This document shows, piece by piece, positions 1-6,430 of a stretch of DNA of 9,597 nt; position 1 is the first letter of the stretch, and every line of letters begins with the position of its first letter. A program made the translations under genes and the position numbers. Origin of the DNA: an uncultured Novosphingobium sp. (GTDB taxonomy: Bacteria; Pseudomonadota; Alphaproteobacteria; Sphingomonadales; Sphingomonadaceae). The notes below the pieces were generated by a model that saw only the letters and a program-made list of their open reading frames with translations, made no database searches and was not told the DNA's origin. Where the stretch lies: assembly GCA_938005655.1 (NCBI GenBank), contig CALLNA010000067.1, positions 1-9,597 on the forward strand, read 5' to 3'.

Positions 1-70
1 CTCGAACTTCCACGGGCTTTCGCCCACAACGACCTCAACGTTGCGCGTCTACCAATTCCGCCACGACCGC
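1..70 (-). tRNA. tRNA-Leu (anticodon GAG), 3' end cut by the window edge
   Basis: Read on the minus strand from position 70, the sequence folds as a class II tRNA. It has a 5' acceptor strand GCGGTCG, a D-arm containing AATTGGTAGACGC, and an anticodon stem CAACG/CGTTG around the loop TTGAGGT. A long variable arm (GGGC-GAAA-GCCC) follows, then the start of the T-arm with GTTCGAG. The loop places anticodon GAG at about 34-36, reading leucine codons CUC and CUU. The long variable arm and the TGGCGGAATTGGTAGACGC block are typical of bacterial tRNA-Leu. About 15 nt of the 3' side (rest of the T-stem, acceptor strand, CCA) lie outside the window, so integrity at the 3' end cannot be judged. Confidence 0.95.
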
Positions 71-97
71 AAAATCGAAAGGGCGGCAGCGCCGCCC
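71..97 (-). terminator. GC hairpin plus T-rich tract, candidate intrinsic terminator
   Basis: On the minus strand a perfect 7-bp stem GGGCGGC/GCCGCCC with a 3-nt loop (81-97) is followed by TTTCGATTTT (80-71). This is the form of a Rho-independent terminator for the zinc-ribbon gene upstream, although the T-tract is interrupted by CGA. It ends exactly at the first base of tRNA-Leu. It could instead be a 5' leader hairpin of the tRNA precursor, removed by RNase P. Confidence 0.4.
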
Positions 98-112
98 CCG
101 GGGTAGGAGCGC

Positions 113-146
113 GCCCTTAGCAAAGGGCATCGGCCCTAGCAAGGGC
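113..146. repeat. two adjacent small hairpins with the same loop
   Basis: GCCCTT-AGCA-AAGGGC (113-128) and GCCCT-AGCA-AGGGC (133-146) are two near-identical perfect stem-loops separated by 4 nt. The first arm of one can also pair with the last arm of the other, giving alternative folds. They lie in the 129-bp gap between the zinc-ribbon gene stop and tRNA-Leu, in which I see no gene. Function is unknown; transcript processing or 3'-end protection of the zinc-ribbon mRNA is possible. Confidence 0.45.
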
Positions 147-199
147 AAGCGATCGACGTTTTTTCGCGGGGCGGCAATACCGCCGGCCGGCGCCGCCGG

Positions 200-1033
200 T
201 CAGCCCGGCTTCCAGCCGATCTCGGCGACCTTGGCGGACTTGGGGACGTCGGTCACGGCCTCGTTGATCGTCACGCTCTCGCCGGGGGCGAGGACGCGCT
301 TGGAGGGGACGACCTCCCACGAATAGACGATCCGGTCGCGCGCATCGCGCAGGGTGATGAGGACGACCGGGACGTTGAGCCGGACCTTGCCGACATTGGT
401 GATCGAGCCGCTCGCGCCGAAGAACTCGGCCCCGTTGGGCAGGGTGCGGCGGTCCTGGCGGTTCGGCGGGAAGTCGAGCACAAGGTCGGGCTCCCCGGCG
501 GCGAAGGTGCCGCGGGCGAAGGGCACCCAGTTGGGCAGGCCGTACCAGGCGACCGCGCCGATCGCCCCGAGCGCCACGACCGCGAACAGGATCGCGCCGA
601 TCAACCACAGCCGGGCCGGGTTGCGGCGCGGGCGGAACGGCGGCTCGTAGTCGAAGCTGGAGCGGGCCTCGTCGTAATAGGGGACGGTCTCGTCGGCATA
701 GACCCGGGGCGGCTCGGCCTCCTGCCGCGGAGGCAGCGGCGGCTCGTCCTCGCCGAAGGCCTCGGCGGAAGGAGCTTCGGCCACGGGAGCTTCCTGGGCG
801 GGAGCTTCCGGCGCGGCCGCTTCGGGCTCGGCCGCCGGGGCCTGCGGGATCGGCGGTGGAGGAGCGGGCGGCGGCGCCGGGCGCTCGGCCAGGGCCGGGC
901 CTTCCTGGAACCAGCTATGCCGGCATTTCGCGCAGCGCACCGTGCGGCCATCGACGCCGATCGCGTTGTCCGGCACGGCATAGCGCGTTGCGCAGGCGGG
1001 GCAGGCGATAATCACGGTCTCCCTGTTAAGCAT
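200..1033 (-). CDS. MJ0042-type zinc-ribbon, single-pass membrane protein
   Basis: This is a 277-aa protein of unknown exact function. Its N-terminus is a compact zinc ribbon of the MJ0042/zinc_ribbon_5 type, with CPAC (C11, C14) and CAKC (C34, C37), which would bind one zinc in the cytoplasm. Residues about 50-115 are a low-complexity linker rich in Pro, Ala and Glu with repeated EAP units. A single membrane helix lies at about 142-165, just after a positive patch (RPRRNPAR). The C-terminal domain (about 180-277), probably periplasmic, has a beta-rich pattern with SGSITNVGK and a VVLITLRD strand, like the DUF3426/FxLYD domains found in such proteins. I chose the ATG at 1033 because the zinc ribbon starts right after it; an upstream in-frame ATG at 1096 would add 21 residues unlike the family and run into the ftsE promoter region. 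The gene is divergent from ftsE, a common arrangement in alphaproteobacteria that hints at an envelope or division role (inference). Confidence 0.85.
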   Translation of the reverse strand: MLNRETVIIACPACATRYAVPDNAIGVDGRTVRCAKCRHSWFQEGPALAERPAPPPAPPPPIPQAPAAEPEAAAPEAPAQEAPVAEAPSAEAFGEDEPPLPPRQEAEPPRVYADETVPYYDEARSSFDYEPPFRPRRNPARLWLIGAILFAVVALGAIGAVAWYGLPNWVPFARGTFAAGEPDLVLDFPPNRQDRRTLPNGAEFFGASGSITNVGKVRLNVPVVLITLRDARDRIVYSWEVVPSKRVLAPGESVTINEAVTDVPKSAKVAEIGWKPG

Positions 1034-1041
1034 GATGCCGC

Positions 1042-1061
1042 CGCGACAAACAAGAGTCGCG
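1042..1061. repeat. inverted repeat CGCGAC-N8-GTCGCG in divergent promoter region
   Basis: A 6-bp perfect inverted repeat with an 8-nt spacer sits 8 bp upstream of the zinc-ribbon start codon, between two divergent genes. As RNA it would form a hairpin in the leader of that gene, next to the ribosome site. As DNA it could be an operator. It is short and GC-rich, so a chance match is possible. Confidence 0.35.
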
Positions 1062-1086
1062 CAGCCCCGGTTTGCGGCGAATGTCC

Positions 1087-1115
1087 TTTTTTCCACATGG
1101 ATAGCCGTCTATAGG
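1087..1115 (+). promoter_or_regulatory. candidate ftsE promoter, possibly leaderless
   Basis: A TATAGG box (1110-1115) stands 17 bp after a T-run (TTTTTT, 1087-1092) that could serve as a poor -35. A start about 7 nt after the -10 would fall within 2-3 nt of the ftsE ATG at 1124. No Shine-Dalgarno sequence precedes that ATG. The pattern fits a leaderless mRNA, but the -35 match is weak. Confidence 0.3.
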
Positions 1116-1123
1116 CCGCGGGG

Positions 1124-1852
<729 letters not shown>

Positions 1853-1862
1853 CGAGGACCCC

Positions 1863-2774
1863 ATGAGCGGCAGGCGCAGGCTCGCCCGCTGGGGGGCGCT
1901 CGGCCCGGCCGAGCTGATCCCCCAGGCGCGGCTCTCGGGGCCGATGCCCTGGGTCATCGCGATCATGATCGCGCTGACGGTGATCGCGGCCGCCGCCGGC
2001 CTGGCCCTGCGCAACGCCGCGCATACCGCCAAGGCCGAGCTGTCGGGCGGGATCACCGTGCAGATCGTCGAGCCCGCGGCCGAATCCCGCGCCCGCCAGG
2101 CCGAGGCCGCCGCCCGGCGCCTCGCCGCGCTGCCCGGCGTCAGCGGGGTGCGGATCGTCCCGCCCGAGGAGCTCGACCGGCTGGTCTCGCCCTGGCTCGG
2201 GCCGGAGGCGTCGGACGCCGACGCGGTGCCGGTCCCGGCGCTGATCGACGCACGGGTCGGCGGCGCGGTCACGCCCGCCCGCCTCGCCGAGCTGCGCCGC
2301 GGCCTGCGCGACGTCGCGCCCAGCGCGCGGGTCGACGCGCAGTCGAGCTGGCTCGCCCCGGTGTTCGGCGCGATCGGCTCGCTCCAGTGGCTCGCCGTGG
2401 CGCTGATCGCCCTGCTCGGCGTGGCGACCTCGGCCGCGGTGCTGCTCGCGGCGCGGACCGCGCTCGGCTCCAACCGCGAGACGATCGAGATCGTCCACCT
2501 GCTCGGCGGGACCGACGCGCAGATCGCGCGGATCTTCCAGCGCTCGATCGGGCTCGACGCGGCGGTCGGCGGGGCGACCGGGCTCGCGCTCGGCGCGGCG
2601 GCGATCCTGCTGCTCGCCCGCCAGCTCGCCGGGCTCGGCGCGGGGCTGGCGACGGGCGGGTCGCTCGGCTGGCTCGACTGGCTGGTCCTGGCGCTGGTGC
2701 CGGTCGCCGGGGTCGGCGTGGCCATGCTCACCGCGCGGCTGACGGTGATCCGCGCCCTGCGAAAGATGCTATAG
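1863..2774 (+). CDS. ftsX: cell division protein FtsX, membrane partner of FtsE
   Basis: This 303-aa integral membrane protein has the FtsX layout: a cytoplasmic N-terminus, TM1 at about 28-50, a periplasmic domain at about 51-170, then TM2 (171-197), TM3 (231-254) and TM4 (268-292). The segment NRETIEIVHLLGGTDAQIAR (204-223), in the cytoplasmic loop after TM2, is the most recognisable FtsX signature and matches the coupling region that contacts FtsE. In related bacteria the periplasmic domain recruits or activates murein hydrolases or their adaptors; which one is used here cannot be told. A GAGGA (1854-1858) lies 4 nt before the ATG, one of the few Shine-Dalgarno-like sites in the window. 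The sequence is diverged from enterobacterial FtsX, as is normal in alphaproteobacteria. Confidence 0.92.
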   Translation: MSGRRRLARWGALGPAELIPQARLSGPMPWVIAIMIALTVIAAAAGLALRNAAHTAKAELSGGITVQIVEPAAESRARQAEAAARRLAALPGVSGVRIVPPEELDRLVSPWLGPEASDADAVPVPALIDARVGGAVTPARLAELRRGLRDVAPSARVDAQSSWLAPVFGAIGSLQWLAVALIALLGVATSAAVLLAARTALGSNRETIEIVHLLGGTDAQIARIFQRSIGLDAAVGGATGLALGAAAILLLARQLAGLGAGLATGGSLGWLDWLVLALVPVAGVGVAMLTARLTVIRALRKML

Positions 2775-2784
2775 CGCCCCTGCC

Positions 2785-3315
2785 ATGCTGCGCCGCCTCT
2801 CCTCCCTCGCCATGATCGTCTGGGCGCTCGGCTTCGTCTGGTTCGCGATCGCCCTGCCGCTGCCGGCGGGTGCGGAGAAGACCGACGTGGTCGTGGTGCC
2901 GACCGGCGGCGAGGGCCGGATCGACCGCGGGCTGACGGCGCTGCGCCGGGGCTGGGCCGGACGGATGCTGGTCTCGGGCGTGAGCCGCGAGGTCAAGCCG
3001 GCCGAGTTCGCCGCGCACTACAAGGTCGAGCCCGCGCTGATGGCCTGCTGCGTGACGCTGGGCTTCGAATCGGTCGACACCCGCTCCAACGCGCAGGAGA
3101 TCGCGGGCTGGCTCGCCGCGACCAGGGCGCGCTCGGTGCGGCTGGTCACGACCGACTGGCACATCCGCCGCGCCGCCTACGAGCTGGGCCGGGTCACGCC
3201 CGCGGGCGTGACCGTGGTCGAGGACGCGGTGCCGTCCAAGCCCTCGTTCCGGATCCTGTTCCTCGAATACCACAAGCTGCTCGCCGCCCGCCTCTCCAGC
3301 CTCTGGCCGTTCTGA
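2785..3315 (+). CDS. YdcF/ElyC-like DUF218 family protein, membrane-anchored
   Basis: This 176-aa protein has one hydrophobic N-terminal segment (about 8-30, ending in PAGA) that could be a signal anchor or a cleaved signal. A DUF218 fold follows. Family motifs visible are VVVVPTGGEGRIDRGL (35-50), MLVSG (61-65), ESVDTRSNAQE (95-105, the DTxxNA element) and LVTTDWHIRRA (120-130, the conserved T-x-x-H-x-x-R-A element). Members include E. coli YdcF, ElyC and SanA. ElyC affects peptidoglycan assembly, but the biochemical activity of the family is largely unsettled. The gene starts 10 bp after ftsX and its stop overlaps the plsC start in TGATG, so it is probably cotranscribed and translationally coupled. 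The neighbourhood supports an envelope role (inference). No clear ribosome site is seen before the ATG. Confidence 0.85.
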   Translation: MLRRLSSLAMIVWALGFVWFAIALPLPAGAEKTDVVVVPTGGEGRIDRGLTALRRGWAGRMLVSGVSREVKPAEFAAHYKVEPALMACCVTLGFESVDTRSNAQEIAGWLAATRARSVRLVTTDWHIRRAAYELGRVTPAGVTVVEDAVPSKPSFRILFLEYHKLLAARLSSLWPF

Positions 3316-4004
3316 TGGCGCGAATCCTTTCGGTGGTCCGCAGCCTGGCGTTCTACGCCGCGTTCTACGGCGGCTCGGTGCCGCTGGTGCTGGTCGCGGT
3401 GGCGATGGTCCCGTTCGGCGAGGGGCCCCTGCGCGCGGTGGTGCGCGGCTGGTCGCGCTGGCATCGGCTCTGCCTGCGGCTGGCCGGCGTCCGGGTGCGC
3501 GCCGAGGGCGCCGCGCCCGACCGGCCGGTGCTGCTGGCCTACAAGCACGAATCGTTCTTCGAGGCGATCGACCTGCCCTGCCAGCTCGCCTTCCCGGCGG
3601 TCTTCGCCAAGGCCGAGCTGATGCGGATTCCGCTGTGGGGCCGGGTCTCGGCGCGCTACGGCAACGTCGCGGTCGAGCGCGGCGAGGGCGCCAAGGCGCT
3701 GCGGGCGATGCGCGCCGCGGCGCTGGAGCGGGCGAAGCAGGGCCGCCCCCTGGTGATCTTCCCCGAAGGGACGCGGGTGCCGCACGGGGCACGGCCGCCG
3801 CTGCAATCGGGCTTCGCCGGGCTCTACAAGCTGCTCGGTCTGCCGGTCGTGCCGGTCGCGGTCAACAGCGGGCCGGTCTATCACCGGCGGTGGAAGGTGC
3901 CGGGGACGATCACCCTGCGCTACGGCGAGGAGATTCCGCCGGGCCTGCCGCGCGAGGAGGTCGAGGCGCGGGTCCATGCGGCGATCAACGCGCTCAATCC
4001 CTGA
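3315..4004 (+). CDS. plsC: 1-acyl-sn-glycerol-3-phosphate acyltransferase (PlsC family)
   Basis: This is a 229-aa member of the PlsC/LPLAT acyltransferases, which add the second acyl chain to lysophosphatidic acid to make phosphatidic acid at the inner membrane. Residues about 8-32 form a hydrophobic N-terminal anchor. Motif I is KHESFFE with H78 and E83, so the usual HX4D appears as HX4E. Motif II is around AKAELMRIPLWG (98-109), with ERGEG (121-125) after it. Motif III is FPEGTR (149-154), which binds the glycerol phosphate. Motif IV is VVPVAVNSG (178-186). The start ATG at 3315 shares its A with the TGA of the DUF218 gene. An acyltransferase acting on another lysolipid cannot be ruled out from sequence, since alphaproteobacteria often carry several PlsC paralogues. 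Confidence 0.87.
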   Translation: MARILSVVRSLAFYAAFYGGSVPLVLVAVAMVPFGEGPLRAVVRGWSRWHRLCLRLAGVRVRAEGAAPDRPVLLAYKHESFFEAIDLPCQLAFPAVFAKAELMRIPLWGRVSARYGNVAVERGEGAKALRAMRAAALERAKQGRPLVIFPEGTRVPHGARPPLQSGFAGLYKLLGLPVVPVAVNSGPVYHRRWKVPGTITLRYGEEIPPGLPREEVEARVHAAINALNP

Positions 4005-4111
4005 TCTTTCGAAATGGTTCGAAAAATATCTTTACTACACCGATACGGTTCGTCCATAAAGGATCGCGCGGGGCTTCTCGCAATCGCTCCTTGAACCGTG
4101 AATAATCGCAA
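4005..4111. other. AT-richer convergent intergenic gap with two inverted repeats
   Basis: This 107-bp gap between plsC (plus) and tyrA (minus) is markedly less GC-rich than its surroundings and holds no plausible gene. TTTCGAA-ATGG-TTCGAAA (4007-4024) forms a small hairpin 2 bp after the plsC stop. ACGGTTC (4045-4051) and GAACCGT (4093-4099) pair over a 41-nt loop, and AAGGA (4059-4063) can add to the stem with TCCTT (4088-4092) inside that loop. A bidirectional transcription end is the natural guess, but neither strand shows a strong GC stem followed by a clean T-run. Confidence 0.45.
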
Positions 4112-5017
4112 TCAGTGGTCGGTGCGGCCGAAGTCCGGGCGCGCGTCGTCCTGGCCTTGCTCGATGATCGAACGGCGAATCGCCCGGGTCCGGGTGAACA
4201 GGTCGAACAGCGCGTCGCCGTCGCCCCAGCGGATCGCGCGCTGGAGCGCGGTGAGGTCCTCGCTGAAGCGCTGGAGCATCTCCAGCACCGCCTCCTTGTT
4301 GGCCAGGAACACGTCGCGCCACATCACCGGATCGGAGGCGGCGATCCGGGTGAAGTCGCGGAAGCCGCCGGCCGAATACTTGATGACCTCGCTCTGGGTC
4401 ACGTCCTCGAGGTCGGAGGCCGTGCCGACGATGGTATAGGCGATCAGGTGCGGCAGGTGGCTGGTGACGGCGAGCACCAGGTCGTGGTGCTGGGCGTCCA
4501 TCAGCTCGACCCGGGCGCCGAGCGCCTCCCAGAAAGCGGAGAGCTTCGCGACCAGCGCCGGATCGGCATCGGCCGGCGGGGTGATGATGCACCAGCGCTT
4601 CTGGAACAGGGCGGCGAAGCCCGCGTCGGGGCCGGAGTTCTCCGTGCCGGCGACGGGATGCGCGGGGATCACGGCGTGGTCCGGCAGGGCCTCGGTCAGG
4701 GCCGCGGCGATCGACTGCTTGCACGAGCCGACATCGCTGATCACCGCATCGGCGGGCACGGCCCCGGCGATCTCGCGCGCGGCCGCGCCCATCGCCCCGG
4801 GAGGCACGCAGAAGATCACCAGGTCGGCCTCGCGCACCGCCTCGGCGGCGGTCTCGCAGACCCGGTCGGTGAGGGCGCGCTCGGCGGCGCGCCTGCGGTT
4901 CGCGGGGTCGAGGTCGTAGCCCGTGGTCCGCGCCCCGGGCAGGTATTCCTTCACGGCCAGCCCGATCGAGCCGCCGAGCAGGCCGAGGCCGATGATCGCG
5001 ATCCGCTGGAAGGTCAT
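4112..5017 (-). CDS. tyrA: prephenate/arogenate (cyclohexadienyl) dehydrogenase
   Basis: This 301-aa enzyme oxidatively decarboxylates prephenate (or arogenate) in tyrosine synthesis. The N-terminal Rossmann domain opens with IIGLGLLGGSIG (8-19, GxGxxG), and D35 in TGYDLD is placed for NAD binding. Further family elements are VIFCVPP (67-73), SDVGSCK (94-100), the substrate-binding HPVAGTE (120-126) and SHLPH (186-190, H187 matching the catalytic-site His region). The C-terminal helical dimerisation domain follows. There is no fused chorismate mutase and no ACT domain, unlike enterobacterial TyrA or some Gram-positive forms. Its ATG overlaps the hisC stop in ATGA, so it is translated with hisC. 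The related Zymomonas enzyme is called TyrC and accepts arogenate; substrate and cofactor preference cannot be fixed here. Confidence 0.93.
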   Translation of the reverse strand: MTFQRIAIIGLGLLGGSIGLAVKEYLPGARTTGYDLDPANRRRAAERALTDRVCETAAEAVREADLVIFCVPPGAMGAAAREIAGAVPADAVISDVGSCKQSIAAALTEALPDHAVIPAHPVAGTENSGPDAGFAALFQKRWCIITPPADADPALVAKLSAFWEALGARVELMDAQHHDLVLAVTSHLPHLIAYTIVGTASDLEDVTQSEVIKYSAGGFRDFTRIAASDPVMWRDVFLANKEAVLEMLQRFSEDLTALQRAIRWGDGDALFDLFTRTRAIRRSIIEQGQDDARPDFGRTDH

Positions 5018-6153
5018 CCGCCCAAGCTCACTTTATCCGGCCTCACTTCGCCGCCCCGGCCCTGTGCTTGAGCCATGTCGCGCAGGGCCGCGGCGATCTC
5101 GTCCATCTGCTCGGCCGTGCCGATCGTGATCCGCAGGGCCTGCGGCAGGCCCTGGCCCGGCAGCCAGCGGACGATGTAGCCGCGCTCGGCCAGGCCGTTG
5201 TAGGCCGCCTCGCCGGTCAGCGCGCCCTCGAACAGGACGAGGATGAAGTTCGCCTCGCTCGGCAGGGCGCGGATGCCGTGGTTGGCGAGGCCGCCCAGCG
5301 CCGCGGCGAAGCGGGCGCGCTCGGCCGCGTTGTGGCGGCGCGAATGCTCGACGAACTCCTGGTGCTCGACCGCGGCGAGCGTCGCCGCCTGGGCCGAGTT
5401 CGACAGCGGGAACGGCCCGCGGATGCGGTTCATCGTCTCGATGATCGCGGGCGCGGCGGTGCCCCAGCCGACGCGCTCGCCGGCGAGGCCATAGGCCTTG
5501 GAGAAGGTGCGGGTGACGAGGACGTTGGCCGCGCGCGTCGCCAGGGCCAGGCCGCCGTCGTCGTCTTCCGGCGCGACATATTCGGCATAGGCCTGGTCGA
5601 TCACCAGCAGCACGTCCCCGGGCAGGGCGGCATGGAGCCGCGCGACCTCACCGCCCGGCAGGAAGGCGCCGGTCGGGTTGTTCGGGTTGGCGAGGAAGAC
5701 CACCCGGGTCCGCTCCGTCACCAGGGCCAGCAGGGCGTCGACGTCGGTGCCGTAGTCCGCGTCCGGCGCGACCACCGGCGTCGCCCCGCAGCGCCGCGCG
5801 ACGATGTCGTAGAGCGAGAAGCCGTAGCGGACGTAGAGCACCTCATCGCCCGGCCCGGCGAAGGCCCCGGCGGCGATCGCCAGCAGCTCGCCCGAGCCGG
5901 TGCCGCAGACGATCCGCGCCGGATCGAGCCCGTGCAGCGCGCCGAGCGCCTTGCGCAGGGCGGTGCTGTCGGGATCGGGATAGAGCGAGGGCACGACCGC
6001 ATGCTCGCGCGCCAGCAGGGCCGCCGGGCTGGTGCCGAGCGGGTTCTCGTTGGCCGAGAGCTTGACCAGCGGGCGGCCGTCCGCCCCCGCCGACTTGCCG
6101 GGAACATAGGCGTGGATCGCGTCGATCCAGGGTTTGGGGCGCGGACCTGTCAT
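5014..6153 (-). CDS. hisC: histidinol-phosphate aminotransferase HisC
   Basis: This is a 379-aa PLP-dependent class I/II aminotransferase. It shows LSANENPLG (32-40), YPDPDS (58-63), GTGSGEL (84-90), NPNNPTG (156-162), IDQAYAEY (185-192), the PLP lysine K219 in TFSKAYGLAGERVGW, and RITIGT (341-346). These match HisC, which makes histidinol phosphate from imidazole acetol phosphate. The ATG at 6153 gives a typical HisC N-terminus (PKPWIDAIHAYVPGK); an in-frame TTG at 6189 would add 12 residues with no family support. Pairing with tyrA by a 4-nt overlap matches the Zymomonas arrangement, where the HisC homologue also transaminates aromatic substrates, so a double role in histidine and tyrosine/phenylalanine synthesis is plausible (inference). 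The other his genes are not in the window. Confidence 0.92.
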   Translation of the reverse strand: MTGPRPKPWIDAIHAYVPGKSAGADGRPLVKLSANENPLGTSPAALLAREHAVVPSLYPDPDSTALRKALGALHGLDPARIVCGTGSGELLAIAAGAFAGPGDEVLYVRYGFSLYDIVARRCGATPVVAPDADYGTDVDALLALVTERTRVVFLANPNNPTGAFLPGGEVARLHAALPGDVLLVIDQAYAEYVAPEDDDGGLALATRAANVLVTRTFSKAYGLAGERVGWGTAAPAIIETMNRIRGPFPLSNSAQAATLAAVEHQEFVEHSRRHNAAERARFAAALGGLANHGIRALPSEANFILVLFEGALTGEAAYNGLAERGYIVRWLPGQGLPQALRITIGTAEQMDEIAAALRDMAQAQGRGGEVRPDKVSLGG

Positions 6154-6174
6154 GCCCGGCGGCTTTACGCAGGA

Positions 6175-6196
6175 TTGCGGAAAGGACAAGCCGCAA
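6175..6196. repeat. inverted repeat TTGCGG-N10-CCGCAA upstream of hisC
   Basis: A perfect 6-bp inverted repeat lies 22-43 bp upstream of the hisC ATG. It would form a leader hairpin on the minus-strand transcript or could act as a DNA site. No T-run follows it and no short His- or aromatic-rich leader peptide is apparent, so classic attenuation is not supported. Confidence 0.35.
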
Positions 6197-6238
6197 GGCG
6201 GCGGGGCAGCGTCCCGGTTTGAATTGCGGCCCCGCCCC

Positions 6239-6326
6239 CGTCACCCCGGACCTGATCCGGGGGCCCGCTTCCTCTTCGAACGTCGCGCATGAAGCAGCGG
6301 GGCCCCGGATCAAGTCCGGGGCGACG
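6239..6326. repeat. inverted pair of REP-like palindromes (CCCCGGA-N5-TCCGGGG)
   Basis: Copy 1 has CCCCGGA-CCTGA-TCCGGGG at 6244-6262. Copy 2 has CCCCGGA-TCAAG-TCCGGGG at 6303-6321. Each is a self-complementary 7-bp stem. Similarity extends outward and inward: 6239-6271 and 6291-6326 are near-complete inverted copies, including CGTC ends and a GCTTC/GAAGC inner end, differing at about three bases and one 3-nt gap. The pair can fold as two small hairpins or as one hairpin of about 30 bp with a 19-nt loop. The palindrome resembles a family that is abundant in intergenic regions of alphaproteobacteria. It lies in the hisC/metX divergent region and is probably a mobile or structural repeat rather than a dedicated regulator. 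Confidence 0.85.
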
Positions 6327-6345
6327 AAGTCGTGATGATGTCCGC

Positions 6346-6359
6346 CACCTGCACAGGTG
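6346..6359. promoter_or_regulatory. 14-bp palindrome CACCTG-CA-CAGGTG, candidate operator
   Basis: A perfect 6-bp inverted repeat around a 2-bp centre lies 31 bp upstream of the TTGACA box and 71 bp upstream of the metX ATG. Position and symmetry fit a dimeric regulator of metX, but no regulator can be named and it does not resemble a MetJ box. It could also act on hisC, which diverges. Confidence 0.35.
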
Positions 6360-6390
6360 CTTGCAAAAGGCTCTCCCCAAAGGCTTCGCA

Positions 6391-6420
6391 TTGACAGTCC
6401 GCGCCTTTTCCCGGCAAGCC
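6391..6420 (+). promoter_or_regulatory. candidate metX promoter with consensus -35
   Basis: TTGACA (6391-6396) is a perfect sigma-70 -35 hexamer, 34 bp before the metX ATG at 6431. The expected -10 position (about 6413-6419) reads GGCAAGC, which is a poor match. If it is used, the transcript would begin only a few nt before the ATG, in keeping with the absence of a Shine-Dalgarno site there. Confidence 0.3.
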
Positions 6421-6430
6421 CGGCGCCATC

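Noticed and set aside
113..150. tRNA-Leu promoter with TTGCTA and GCTAAG boxes on the minus strand
   Set aside because: The possible spacings (14-15 or 20 bp) are off, and both hexamers are parts of the twin hairpins, so the match is not convincing.
117..608. Long minus-strand open frame of 163 codons overlapping the zinc-ribbon gene
   Set aside because: It is Arg/Pro/Ala-rich low-complexity translation typical of an off-frame in GC-rich DNA, and lies inside the well-supported zinc-ribbon frame.
771..830. Tandem DNA repeat around GGAGCTTCC
   Set aside because: This reflects repeated Glu-Ala-Pro codons in the zinc-ribbon linker, not an independent repeat element.
6154..6189. Upstream TTG start for hisC
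   Set aside because: The extra 12 residues do not match HisC N-termini, and the TTG falls in the inverted repeat; the ATG at 6153 gives the family start.
6239..6326. CRISPR-like array or insertion-sequence ends
   Set aside because: There are only two copies, in inverted order, with no spacers, no transposase and no target duplication visible; a REP-like pair explains it better.
6327..6430. Possible SAM-II or other SAM riboswitch upstream of metX
   Set aside because: Alphaproteobacterial met genes often carry SAM-II, but I could not find its conserved pseudoknot core (such as the GCTAAA segment near the start codon). The predicted leader after TTGACA is also too short.
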